From Antedon mediterranea (Eukaryota > Echinodermata > Crinoidea > Comatulida > Antedonidae), in NCBI RefSeq assembly GCF_964355755.1, contig NC_092678.1, forward strand, positions 8,838,922 to 8,902,921: a stretch of DNA of 64,000 nt. The letters run 5' to 3'. The first letter of the stretch is position 1. Every line of letters starts with the position of its first letter. The notes beneath the pieces are model-generated. The model was given only the letters and a program-made list of their open reading frames with translations, did not search any database and was not told where the DNA came from. This document shows, piece by piece, positions 48,887-60,161 of the stretch. The position numbers and the translations under genes are program-made.

Positions 48887-50748
48887 TCAGCATTCCCCAC
48901 GATAATCTAAATCTAAATCAGGATTTGCCGTACATGCAAGTGCATTTAATACGCATAGGCTTGGATATGTCACGCCATCTGTCCCACAGACTGGGTCAAA
49001 CTCCAGAGGGCATGATTCTCTGCATAATTCTGTTGTTGTCGTCGCATTTGTTGGAAGATCGTAACTTTCTGTTGTGACTGAAATTTCGAACATGGTCGTC
49101 TCTGGAACATCTGATTAAAAACAAACAGGTTCATTCATTCAATATGGAACGTTTATATATTCACTTTATTGCCGTCTGCAATAATATAACTAAGTCAGGT
49201 TAAACATTTCTGTTGGTGTAAGTTCAAGTAAAAACATCAAAACAATTTCCACGAAATTGTTCACGCATATTATATTTTTTAAACTTGCAAATGATGAACA
49301 TACATTAATGAATAAATTAATGTTTATCTTTTTATTTTTAAAATACATGCGCAGGGACAGGATTTATTCATATCTAATATTTTGAATACGCCGAAAACGC
49401 CAAAGTATTCAACTAACCTGTATACACTTCTGGTGTCGTCCTGGGTTTTACACCCTCTATCTGGGTAGTTTGTGGTATGTCTGTAGTAGGCTGTACCTCG
49501 GTGCTAGTTTCTTCTTCTTCGCTTTCATCTGAGCATGGGTTTTTATCAACAATTGTTAGTCCTTTGTTTAGTATGTTTAGCTGTTTAAGTTCACACAGCG
49601 TGTATGTCTTGCCGTCAGAACAGCACACTTCGATTGGTTTAACTTGTCTTTTTCTACATTCTGACAACAGAAATAATAATATTATAATTACTTTTTTGAC
49701 GATTTGTTTAAAATTTTTTTTAGTTTCTTATATTTTAATTATACATCCAACAACCATTGGCAAATTACAGAATGTTATAATAAAAATAGTAGTTAATTTT
49801 ATTCAAAACGACTAAACTAAACAAAAAAGCCGTCTTACGTTGTCTAGTAGGGCATCTGTGATTTGAATCAATTAGAAATAATGACTCATCACTCATTCCT
49901 TTAAAATCACGAAGTGAGTAAGTCCTTAAATTTGAAGCGCAAATTCTTTTAATTCGTTTGTGTCCATGTTTTCTGTTTTCACCTCTTTCATCGTCGTCTT
50001 CTTCACTGTCATCTGACAAACAAAAACAATATTACTTATATGATCTAAACTGTATATTGTAAATCAATTTTAATCGAAATACCCATTCAGTTAATATAGC
50101 AGGTATATTGAAAAAGAGGAAATATAGGCCTACTCGTTAATACTATATTGAAAATAAGTAGGAAACCCGCATAAGTATTTTTATATATCTAGATATTAAG
50201 AACATAAAATAAAATTTCGATTGCAATTTCTTTTTGATATTGATTAACTTAGACCATAGTAATAAAAACTCGAGTTTTCGAAAGGTACCATTTTTCTTGA
50301 AATTTCTTTTGGATAATTAAAGTATGAAAAAGTCGTTTTCTTTTTGACAATTAACCAACAGTGTCTAAGCATACTTAAAGTGTTGATATGTACAGATACT
50401 ACGGTGCGTTAATACCAATAAGCATCAGCATTTTGATAATCCGGGCAGATAAACAATAATGACAACATCCTTAACTTAAAACAGAGACTCTCAATGCCAG
50501 AAACAATGGGTTAAAATGAAATTAAATAAGCCTGGCTTCATGTGCGAGGTCATTTGAAACATAGATTTCGACATGAAATAAAATTAATAATAAATACATT
50601 CATGCAATAATTCTTTATCTATTATTAGCCCTTATATTGTATTACAAATTAAGTAAGCCTCATAAATTATTGACAAACCTGCTTTTGAAAATTGTACTAT
50701 GGTAGAAAGGCAGAATAACAAGATCAGCGCATGTATAACGACGTCCAT
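48887..50748 (-). CDS. Kazal gene 4: secreted acidic protein with degenerate and canonical Kazal modules
   Basis: Four exons inferred, all phase 1: 50679-50748, 49839-50012, 49418-49660 and 48887-49110, giving 236 residues. Exon 1 is a signal peptide (MDVVIHALILLFCLSTIVQF) ending GCAG|GTTTGT. Exon 2 has an acidic start (DDSEEDDDERGE), a basic stretch, then a Kazal-like core RICASNLRTYS with only two cysteines. Exon 3 has VCCSDGKTYTLCELKQ, a Kazal core lacking C1 and C5 and with an extra Cys, then a Glu/Thr-rich linker. Exon 4 has a canonical Kazal domain (CRESCPLEFDPVCGTDGVTY) ending at the stop right after YRGEC, with Leu at P1. Exon phases and domain order match genes 1 and 2. Probably only the last domain is a working inhibitor. 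Confidence 0.83.
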
Positions 50749-50817
50749 TTTCTATAGGAATGTTTATAAAGTGAATTTTAATGACTGTTCCCTGTTCCGC
50801 AGGACATGACTGTTTCC

Positions 50818-50825
50818 CTTATAAA
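50818..50825 (-). promoter_or_regulatory. TATA-like box for Kazal gene 4
   Basis: TTTATAAG on the minus strand about 72 bases before the ATG at 50748. A second TTTATAAA lies too close to the ATG to be used. Confidence 0.45.
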
Positions 50826-51360
50826 CGGATAAGGATTGTCTTATCAACGTGTATAAACCGGGCATTGATAATCTCCTGTATATTTTGATATGGAAGTTAT
50901 CATCATATTGATCGTGCATCATAATACGATCGATTGTTGTGATTATATATAAGCTATTTTTTATCTTAATACTTAACTATAATACTGAGAAATTAAACTA
51001 CTTAAGATAGTAAAGTACGTTACAAACGTGAAGAGGATAATACACAAACGTAGCTGATAAGCGTACACGAATGTATACATAAAGAAACCTACTTTGTAAG
51101 TTTGTAAATAAAACTGCAGAAATTCCGACTTTTTACAACTAAGCATCACACTTTATGTCTATTCTGTATCTAACTATAACTATATAATACCACATATTTG
51201 AAGGAACATAACACAACTTGAAATTACATAAAATGTCTTAATTTGGCATAATTATTAAATGTTCTGTGAGTGACTCAAACGTCCTAAACAATAGTTGGTC
51301 TAGAATTAAAGGAAATGAGACAAATATTACATAGGCACAGAAATGTGCTATATTTCAGAT
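50826..51360. other. Intergenic, nothing recognised
   Basis: AT-rich sequence upstream of Kazal gene 4 with no coding segment seen. Confidence 0.4.
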
Positions 51361-51363
51361 CAG

Positions 51364-51460
51364 TCGTCGTAATGGTCAAGATAGGCTTTTAGTCTGTTTT
51401 CCAGTCGTCGTAATTGGCCAATATAGGTTTTTAGTCTGTTTTCCAGTCGTCGTAATTTGT
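51364..51460. repeat. Tandem repeat of about 49 bp, two copies
   Basis: The word cagtcgtcgtaat followed by gg(c)caatataggtttttag-like sequence and tctgttttc is repeated, with a third partial copy of cagtcgtcgtaat. Confidence 0.8.
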
Positions 51461-51687
51461 GAACCATTTTGATTCATTAGATTTAGGCCTAACGATCGTA
51501 AAGTTGAACTCACAATTTTTAGAGAATTTTATTTTATTTTTAATTAAAAAAACAACATATAATCCAAGACAATGGTTCAGTGCCCTGTGGAGTGCTAAGA
51601 CTATCGATTTGGGTCTCCATACTACACTTTGAACATATACAAGTAAAAATAAAAAATACATATAGGATATTAAATTGAACAAGGCCA

Positions 51688-51775
51688 TATACATAGCTGC
51701 AGTCGCGTGTTCAAGTTTGTGTTTACCGACCAACCGACCGACCAACCGACAAACCAACCGACCGACATAGTGAGC
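51688..51775 (-). repeat. GTCGG-core dispersed repeat
   Basis: aacaaggccatatacatagc, gcagtcgcgtgttcaag, gtgtttaccgacc, an irregular CCAACCGACCGACC array and cgacatagtgagctgtagag. Reverse complement of the locus at 40128-40225 and like 62265-62345. Confidence 0.8.
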
Positions 51776-52968
51776 TGTAGAGTTAAAAATATCATAGTGT
51801 CAAAACCGAACAATCATAACAAATATTAAAAACATATATCATTTACAGTTAAAATGGTTCATGTGTATAATTATATTAAAGATGCCTGCTAGTCTACAAG
51901 ATCGGAGAGCTGTCACAAATGTGTTAAAACTAAATAAAGAATGTTCCCTAATATAATTAAGAAAATATTGCCATGCACGGGAAAAATTAGTATACAATGA
52001 ATATTTAAAAGAATTTGTTTTGCCATGTTTGTGTTTAATGATGTATTGTCCCTTTGACCAATTCCAACAAAATTTTAAAAAAAAAACGATTTCGAAAAAA
52101 GTGGGTCATTTTGACGTATCATAATAGTTATTAACTTTCACCAAAAATTAGTCGAAAAAAAAAATCATTTAACTGAAATACAGACGTTTTTTTGTTCAAA
52201 AAATAACTTTGACTTCCAGTCAAAGTTTTCGATCAAAACATATCTCATAATGCAACGCGCTTGTTTGGCTACTCTGTAAACATAATCATAAAATTTCCTC
52301 GCGATCACCTTCTCAACCGTGACGAGTTGTAAACAATCTTAATTAGCATCATGCATAATGCATACTCGTGGTTTGAAATCTTTGTTTACTTTCGCTCGCG
52401 ACGATTTTCCAGACGAAATGTAATCAAATTAATTTACCTGTTAATTACGTAAACTTGTTTTTAGCTCGAATTTTCGACTTAAAGTGAATAACTTTATTAT
52501 TACTTTGATATGGCCAATTTAAATTTAGAATATTTTGACCTTCATTTTTTGTGTTTCAACGAAAAATACATCTTTAAAGAAAACTGATTCAGTATATCTT
52601 GGATTAAAATCAACCAAATCATGAATAAATATAAACAGATAAGAAAATACACTCTCTGGTCGATAGATGGTGGTATATGTAAATGTTCGAGCTGCTTCTC
52701 AAAATCCACAAAGTTTTGTGATCATTCGAAGAGGTGTGTTTATAATAATAGTCTGTTCTTATATAGCGCATATAAGCAGGCTCTCAATGCGCTTAATGCT
52801 ATTAATATGCAGGACCCCTAGTATATCTAACACGTGAGGTATATCAAACATTTACTGTTTTATTCGAAACGTGATTGAAATACATTTTTGAAGTAACCCT
52901 CAACCCAGTCTTCATCTTATAGACCTATGTATTATGTAACTATTATATTAGGCTTATGATATAAGGGT
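51776..52968. other. Intergenic, no gene recognised
   Basis: A 66-codon plus frame at 52621-52821 ends in a repeat-like stretch (tatagcgcatataagc) and shows no domain. Homopolymer A runs occur near 52078 and 52156. Confidence 0.4.
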
Positions 52969-54351
52969 CGCGTCATCACGAAAGGAGCCTTGTGTCGCAA
53001 AAGCTATATTGCTATAATTAGCTTTGAAAGTTGGAATAGTCAATTTTGACTGAAAATAATTTTTTTTTTTTTTACATATTCGACATATTCAACTATTATA
53101 GTTTACTTTTCCTTAATTATTAAAACTTAATTTTGTTCCAAAATACATAAATTTTGACGTTTTTATAGACAATGTTGTAAGGTTTTGTGTGGAATTCTGA
53201 CGATTTCAGTCGTAAACGGCCAAAAATCTACCCTATTTTTCAATCGAATGTTCTCGGCTTTCCAACATTAGAAACCCGTCACAACTGGTATGGTTTTAAA
53301 GCTTGAAACGTCATCTTTCAGAATATCATGAATAAACATTTGTATTTGCAATCATAGTCCAATCACAATCACTTTTATAAAGGCTTCGGCCTTAGATACA
53401 GCCAAACAAAAGGGACTAATCGCGTCCTCTGATTGGTCAATCACATGTGAGCATGCGTAGACGTATTGTTTACTTCCTTGGTAAGCTGTTCGCACGAGGT
53501 TTACAGTGTGCTACATTATTGTCCTACTTTCGTGTTATAATTTACAATCTTTTAATAAACTATACTATAATTCTTTTGCATCATTCGAATTAGTAGTTTG
53601 ATATAATTAATAGAAATGTCTAATTCTGATAATGAACGATCGGAAAAAGTCATAGCTGACGCTTTAAATGCTGGCCTTCTTGCTAATGCTGACGATGCGG
53701 CCCGGCCCCTGTTCAGCGACTAGGCCTACATACATTCAGGATTTTTTTACTCGGTGAGGGGCTAAAGAAAATGGGGTAAGTGAAGATGATGATGAGGATA
53801 CTAAAGACTGGATGGGGATAGACGAAGATTCTTACGGCGAGGATAGTTATTGAAAACGAATAAGAATGTGTAAGAATTTGTATAGGCCTAATCATGATCT
53901 AGAGTAGAAGTGAGTTATGTTAACAGATTGTGTGCTCAAAATAATCCATTAATCAACATAATTATGCATTTTTAATTGTTGATTTTATATATGAAGATGA
54001 TAATAAAATTGAAAGAAATTAAAGTGTAATCTTTATTCGTATTCATTCTTTAAGTGTGTAAAATTTCATGTAGATCCATTAATAATAACTAATGGTATCC
54101 AAGGAGAATGTGTTGTGGATATTGAATAGAACCAATGTAATGGTCCACTGAACTTCAAAGGCTGTTTTCTAATTGTTGATAATCTATTGAATTCGGAAGT
54201 GCTTTGTTGAAATCGGGTCATATCTTAATTGCCTTGAAAGAAATATAAAGCAAGTTACATATTTTTGGAAAGCTTAAAGAATGGAGATTAATATTATAAT
54301 AATAATAAAAAAATTTTAATTTCAACACAAGGCTCCTTTTGTGGTGACACG
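52969..54351 (+). mobile_element. DNA transposon derivative with inverted ends and acidic ORF remnants
   Basis: The left end CGCGTCATCACGAAAGGAGC and the right end (54325-54351, reverse complement CGTGTCACCACAAAAGGAGC) match over 27 bp with three differences. Inside, CCAAT-type words (near 53360 and 53437) precede an ATG at 53616. The frame MSNSDNERSEKVIADALNAG ends with a stop at 53723. A second frame, SEDDDEDTKDWMGIDEDSYG, ends at 53853. Both are acidic and look like the two ends of a transposase with the middle deleted. Family not determined. Confidence 0.6.
53616..53853 (+). pseudogene. Remnant N- and C-terminal ends of a transposase-like ORF
   Basis: N-terminal piece at 53616-53723 (36 codons including the stop) and an acidic C-terminal-like piece from about 53768 to the TGA at 53851-53853. 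The catalytic middle is absent. No family motif is left, so the assignment rests on the flanking inverted ends. Confidence 0.35.
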
Positions 54352-54528
54352 AATTAAATTTCATTTAATGATTGTTAAAAACCTTCAAACAATTATTATC
54401 AAATACATAATATTCAAGTTACCACATAAAAGCGGTGACATGTATATGTAACATGTATTAACTACAATTATCAATTTATCTTATTTTCCTGTTTAAAAAA
54501 AAAATAAATAACATAGATTAGTAAAACC

Positions 54529-54536
54529 TATATATA
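54529..54536 (+). promoter_or_regulatory. TATA-like box for Kazal gene 5
   Basis: TATATATA about 56 bases before the ATG at 54592, in an AT-rich context. Confidence 0.35.
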
Positions 54537-54591
54537 TTAAGCAGCAAAAAATATAACAATTTATTTGTGTCAGGAAAGATTTTGAAACAGT

Positions 54592-57500
54592 ATGAAGTAT
54601 ATAATCTTACTCGTAACTCTGTTGGCTGGAACTGCTAATTCAGAAAGTTTGTAACAATCTTTTATCTTACTGTATTGTTTTAAGCTAATTAAAACATTTA
54701 GTATGATTGTATGTCATATCTTTATGTTGTTTATATTATTTTAATGCAATGTGTGCTGGACTCTGTATTTTATGGCTACAAAGATTAGATACATTGTATG
54801 GGTAGTATCAGGGAAGAGTGAATGGTAGTATTAACTTTGTTTAAGTGATATTAATTAATAATGAAGTAACATTACCCTTTATATAGTACCTTTACAATGA
54901 TCAAAAAGTAAAAATAACCAGATATGATTCCAATAATTCAATCTGTAACTGGATATAGATTGATTACATATCATATCACACGTAATAACTATCGTTAAGT
55001 TTGTCAGAATGACACCATCTGTGAGAATGGAGCAAGTTGTGTAGGAGCACTGCGAAGTACAATATATACTTGCCAGTGTACATTTGAGTGGCAAGGAATA
55101 AACTGCAATGAACCTTTAATACAGTTCAATATTCGAAGTAAGTACATTTTATTAACATTATTTAAATACTTTACAGTTTTAATAAATAATGTTATCTATT
55201 TTTTTTTTAATATGCCTTTTCAATGATACATAATAGTTATACACTTTGACACAAAATTAAATCGCGAAAATATATATACCAAAATACTGTAATTTAAGGC
55301 AAAACATAATTGATTTTTGGCTAAATATATCTGTTTACTTCTTATAAGTGAAATCAATATCTGAGTTTTTCTATCTAATTAAATAACTTTATCACAAATT
55401 CAAAATGGCCTATTTAAAATCTGATTTTAATAATCTTCTTGCGCTGTTCATGTTTTCGGAGACAATACATTTTTAATCATTGCTGTACCATTCTATTCCG
55501 CACTTTTAACATTTACATTTATTTATAGGTGATGGTTTTTGCGGATACAATCAATATGAAGACCAAGGTGTTATAGAAAGTCCAAACTTTAACAACTCTG
55601 ATACGTACGAAAACAATCTGGAATGTTACTACCTTGTTCGTGTCCACAATGCTCAACAAATTACATTTACAATAGAATCTTTTGAAACAGAAGTAAGTGG
55701 CTTACCCTTTTAATAATATAATATACAAGTTGTTGTATTACCGACGAATTACCAAGATGTAACATGTTTCAAGTTCATGATCAGAGGCGTAGGCCGGTTG
55801 CTTTCTGGGTTGGGGCGATGGGGGGGGGGGAGATGTGAACACAGTAAATGTGAAACTACGCCCCTGATTCTTAGGCCTACCCCTAAAGGTCACGTCATGT
55901 CAGTGCAGCCAATATGTAAGGCGCTCTCTTATCTGTCCACACGTCAGTGGCTATGTTAACTAGCACACCGGAGCAACCTCCTACTCTTCCCGAAAGATTA
56001 CTAGGCTTTGTTACACTAGATTCTCGTACGGTATTAATGATAATAGTTTGCTACATCTATTTCTGTTTCACATGACTTACTGTACATATTTCCTGGAACT
56101 TGAAAAACACCTTTTAACTCATAAAATAACTACAATTACAATCAAGACACTAAGAACTTAAATGTTTTATCATTATATCAATTGTAGATTAATAAAGATT
56201 ATCTGGAGTATGGGCAAGGATATTCCAAGAGCAGTGATTATTATTTTCTGGAGGGTAATATTTCTTCCGCTACCACCTTTACTATCAATGGAAGCTACGC
56301 GTGGTTTTACTTTTTTACTGACTTCAATATGCAGAGAGGCGGGTTCTTCATCACGTATATAGCAGGTAAAATGGTCACTATTAATATAAAATGTTGTATT
56401 AAAGATGTCGATGTAGGCCTACATTTTGATCTTATTAATGATGGGATAGTGATTTGTCAGCAATTAATATCAAAATATACATCTTATTGATATTACAGAT
56501 TATAACGAGGACAGCTATGGTATAATGTAAGCCTGGCCTATAGTATTGAAAGAATGCATTTATGAGTTATCTGGTATAAATAATTTTAAGAGGTGAAAAT
56601 ATGACTTTTCATCTTTCCCGAATGAAATTATTTGTACCATAGCACGAATATAAAAACATTTATTATTTGTGTTTAGTATGTTCATCGTCACTCGCGACAG
56701 GGAGATCGATCTTATTATCTAATTATTATCTTATTATCGTGGAGGTCACCAGTAGTTCCGGGTCTTCAACCGGTTAAGAGTGATTCACCACGCTCTCGCT
56801 GGAGTATGCGCAAAGTAGCGTTGTTATGGTGTCGTGTCGTTATGGGGGTTGGGCTGTCCGGCTTCATCCGGGAAAATAAGGTGATTGATAGGGAACATAC
56901 TTTTTACCATGTGATCCACAATCTTCCAATCAAATAACAGGAGCTCTTTAAGTAGTAAACCAATACTAATTGTTAATATATACTGTATCATGACTATTTT
57001 GTAATATTTACTTAACATTTTTTGAAAACCTGGACAGTTATTTTAACTCCCGTCACGCCATCATTGGCCTAATAGTTTAAATTTATCAATCTCGATCTAA
57101 CTAAAACTTATTATTTAATTTCACAAGACTGTAAATAAACCACAAAATGACTTTTCAGATATAAATGAATGTGGATCCAATCCATGTGAAGCTGGTGAAA
57201 TATGCACTGATGGAAATGGAACGTACACGTGTACATGTCCAGAAGGCACCCAAAGACCTGGATGTACACGTAAGTGCTCAACCACAGATTCTAATATGCA
57301 GTACTTATTTTATAGTTTCGCATGCGCTTGCACACGGTTAGGCTGATTGTATTGTAAAAATTGTCTAGTTAACAGTAGGCCTAATTATTAAATCGAAGCT
57401 ATAAACCTCCCGAAAAGAAAGGAGGAGCTTTTTAAACACCGAGTCAAAGCAGGGAGTTGTAAAATAAGTCCCTGGTCAAAGTTACGCTTACTACAGTTTC

Positions 57501-59603
57501 TCTTGTTGCCAAAATCGGAATCCGACACCAATTTAAAAATAGCTTATCATTAATTTTACTGTTAATATTAATGTGCGTATACATATTATATCAGTGACGT
57601 CAGTAACTGATTAAATGCATAATTATTTTAGCCTGTACAAGTGAAGGATGTCATAATAGATTGCGATTGAAGTGTGCAAGTGATGGAAGAACTTATCGAA
57701 ACAGATGTTACCTGAATCACGCCGCCTGTCTTGATCCTACTATCAGGATAATATCACGTGGACCATGTAGAAGCTTTGGTAAAACGACAGGCAGATAGAT
57801 AATCATTTTCCTCTGGAGTTATATAACAAACTGACATTTTAAATAAACACAACAAAATTCTATTTTAATACCATTGAATCAGAGACATATATTAAATAAT
57901 TGTGCATCATTCCCATGTTTACGATATCATGCAAAGGGTAGAGAAAAGAAATGTAGCGCCCTCTTAAAGATGTGTTGTCCCCCAAAAACATGAAACATGA
58001 AGATTAATTAATTCAGACTTTGAATATTTTATTTTGTAGTTTTAATAAAGGTAATCACTTCCATAGAAAAAAAACGAAAAATATAATGTGTTCACTTGTA
58101 AAATAACAAAATAAATGGTTCAATTCAATCAAAAATCTATTAGTAGCAAATTTGACAATTTTTTGCTTTAAACTACATTTTTTTCAGGTAAATACATTTT
58201 TTTTCTCGATCCAATTTTTTGTCAAAATGGGTACGTAACTATTATGTTACATTAAAATGGAGTAGGCCTATTCAACAAAAATTTGTTTTAAGAATTATTT
58301 TTTCAGGGCGACAATACATCTTTACGTTAAAAAACATATACAAACTGCATTTACTTCTCTTGCCAGATGCTAATTTTAATGGAGTATGCCATTCTAAAAT
58401 CAAGATAATTTAATAATCGTTAAAGATAATAAGACATATGTTCAAAAATACTTTTCTTTCTCTAGGTACATTTGAAGTAATAGGAGGCCCTCGCATTTGT
58501 TTGGGAATAGAAGACAGTAGTAGTAGTGAAAGTTTTGAAAGAACAATTTGTCCACCCACTCAAGGTAATTCGGACTATGAAAATGCCTTTATCTGCAAAT
58601 AATTTCATAATTAAATTATTTGTACCATTGCATTATTTGTTTGATAACACACTTAATATGATAACAGGCGAAACATATTCTAAGGCCTAGCTATGACTAC
58701 ATGGGCTTGGTTAGACTACATAGGCCTAGTTAGACTACATAAGCCTAGCTAGACTACATAGGCCTCACTAGACTACATAGGCCTAGTTAGACTACATAGG
58801 CCTCACTAGACTACATAGGCCTAGTGCACCTGGCAACTGAAACTGATCTGATGCAAATTCTGTTTCTAGTTCTTTTATAATTTTTCCCATTGATTAATAA
58901 CAAAAATTATACGATCTGAAGCTAATTTTAAAGTGCATACATATCGCTCGATAAAAACGGTTCTAATTTAATAGTATTTTAACAAGAAAAATAGATGACG
59001 CCGCACAATATGTTTTTTAAATGAAAAAATAGTAGGCCTATCACACAATACAATGCGTCTAATACTACCGTCAATTGAACGCCATGTGATCCAGTGACAA
59101 GCGTCTAACAGTCAAATGACAAGAAATATTTAGGTGATGTGTTATATATTTTATTATCATATTACCTAATGTTTGTTGAGATATCTATATTAGTCTATTT
59201 AGAAGATTTATTTCAGATTTGACTCAACAACGTTAAACACTGCCTTTTTATGTTAGATAATTATTACTTATGAAGCATCCATTCATTGTTTCTTATTGAC
59301 ATTGCTATTTTTATTATTGTTGCTATTGTTATTATCATTGTAGCACCGACGAGTGAAGCAACAACTGTGAATGATATGCCTACTACCACAGCAACTGAAG
59401 CAACAACTGTGAATGATATGCCTACTACCACAGCAACTGCTGCCATTGTATGTCAAAATGAGTGCCCTCTTTCATTTGAGCCCTTGTGTGGCGGTAATGG
59501 TGTTAAAAACACAACTTTTCCAAATATATGTGTATTGGAAGCTATAAAGTGCAACAATGACCCAGAATTAACTGTTATACACGAAGGTGAATGTATAGTT
59601 TAA
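54592..59603 (+). CDS. Kazal gene 5: secreted EGF-CUB-EGF-Kazal-Kazal mosaic protein
   Basis: Eight exons inferred: 54592-54646, 55000-55137, 55529-55692, 56188-56365, 57159-57269, 57632-57778, 58466-58564 and 59344-59603, giving 383 residues. Junctions are phase 1 except the one inside the CUB domain (phase 0). Exon 1 is a signal peptide (MKYIILLVTLLAGTANS). Exon 2 is an EGF domain with six Cys (about residues 20-54). Exons 3-4 form a CUB domain (GVIESPNF, YENNLECYYLV, DYLEYGQGY, GGFFITYIAG). Exon 5 is a calcium-binding-type EGF (DINECGSNPCEAGEICTDG). Exon 6 is Kazal 1 (KCASDGRTYRNRC). Exon 7 is a short linker. Exon 8 has a repeated Thr-rich linker and Kazal 2 (CPLSFEPLCGG). EGF and CUB modules mediate protein contacts, so the inhibitor may be anchored to a complex or matrix. 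An earlier stop after exon 6 may give a shorter form. Confidence 0.88.
55782..55866. mobile_element. 85-bp MITE with CAGRGGCGTAG ends in intron 3 of gene 5
   Basis: Ends cagaggcgtag and ctacgcccctg are inverted with one difference. A CAGGGGCGTAG terminus is common among hAT-type miniature elements. The interior has a poly-G run. Confidence 0.5.
57842..57847 (+). terminator. Intronic poly(A) signal after exon 6 of gene 5
   Basis: If the exon 6 donor is not used, the frame continues GKTTGR to a TAG at 57796-57798, and AATAAA follows 44 bases later. Confidence 0.5.
58682..58824. repeat. Minisatellite of about 20 bp in intron 7 of gene 5
   Basis: About seven units of gactacataggcctagttag with variants (cctcacta, cctagcta). 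Confidence 0.85.
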
Positions 59604-59738
59604 CGCTGACAACATATTACTGTATGATTTTTATTCATTTCTATGTGTGCCTATTATAGGAATATATCAATGAACATTTTTGTTTAATTAACGTTAAAAT
59701 ATTAAATCAAGTATAAATTTATTCAACCATATCAAAAT

Positions 59739-59744
59739 AATAAA
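59739..59744 (+). terminator. Poly(A) signal candidate for gene 5, long form
   Basis: AATAAA about 136 bases after the stop at 59603. Confidence 0.5.
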
Positions 59745-60107
59745 TTCTAAACATGTGTACAAAAATATTGGCGAGGGCGATTATAAGAGAGAAGCTCGTT
59801 TTGCGGTCACCACCCATGGTGCTGAGACACTACATAACATAGTGATACTATTATTATAAACTCGATTATATTTCTTTTGAAATGAAAATAATTAATTGTT
59901 ATTAAAATAGTCTATTTTAGGTAATCTCAACAATAACTTATTTACTGACACTTTAATAAAATCTATATAGTATACAGTTTTTCTTTTGAATAAAACTAAA
60001 TAATATTCTCAATATTTCTATTTTTTAAATATAATAATACCACATTTATATAGCGCCCTTTTCGTGAGTAATCATGCTCAAGGACGCTTTACATAGTACT
60101 AAATGGT

Positions 60108-60157
60108 AAATAAAAATAATCAGTAAATATAGGCCTACCATAACCAACCAACCATCC
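60108..60157 (+). repeat. Left flank of an inverted repeat around Helitron-like copy 4
   Basis: aaataaaaataatcagtaaa, taggcctaccataaccaacc and accatcc recur as the reverse complement at 61476-61530. The sequence just before (tatagcgccc to gacgctttaca) looks like a LINE or SINE end. Confidence 0.8.
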
Positions 60158-60161
60158 CAAC

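Noticed and set aside
49477-49815. 112-codon plus-strand frame
   Set aside because: Antisense shadow of exon 3 of Kazal gene 4, with no domain of its own.
52621-52821. 66-codon plus-strand frame with several Cys
   Set aside because: No signal peptide or domain, and its second half is a dispersed repeat (tatagcgcatataagc).
55000-55010. Acceptor at ttgtcag|aatgac for exon 2 of gene 5
   Set aside because: Joined to exon 1 it gives an immediate stop and loses the first EGF cysteine. The acceptor gttaag|tttgtc keeps the frame and completes the six-cysteine pattern.
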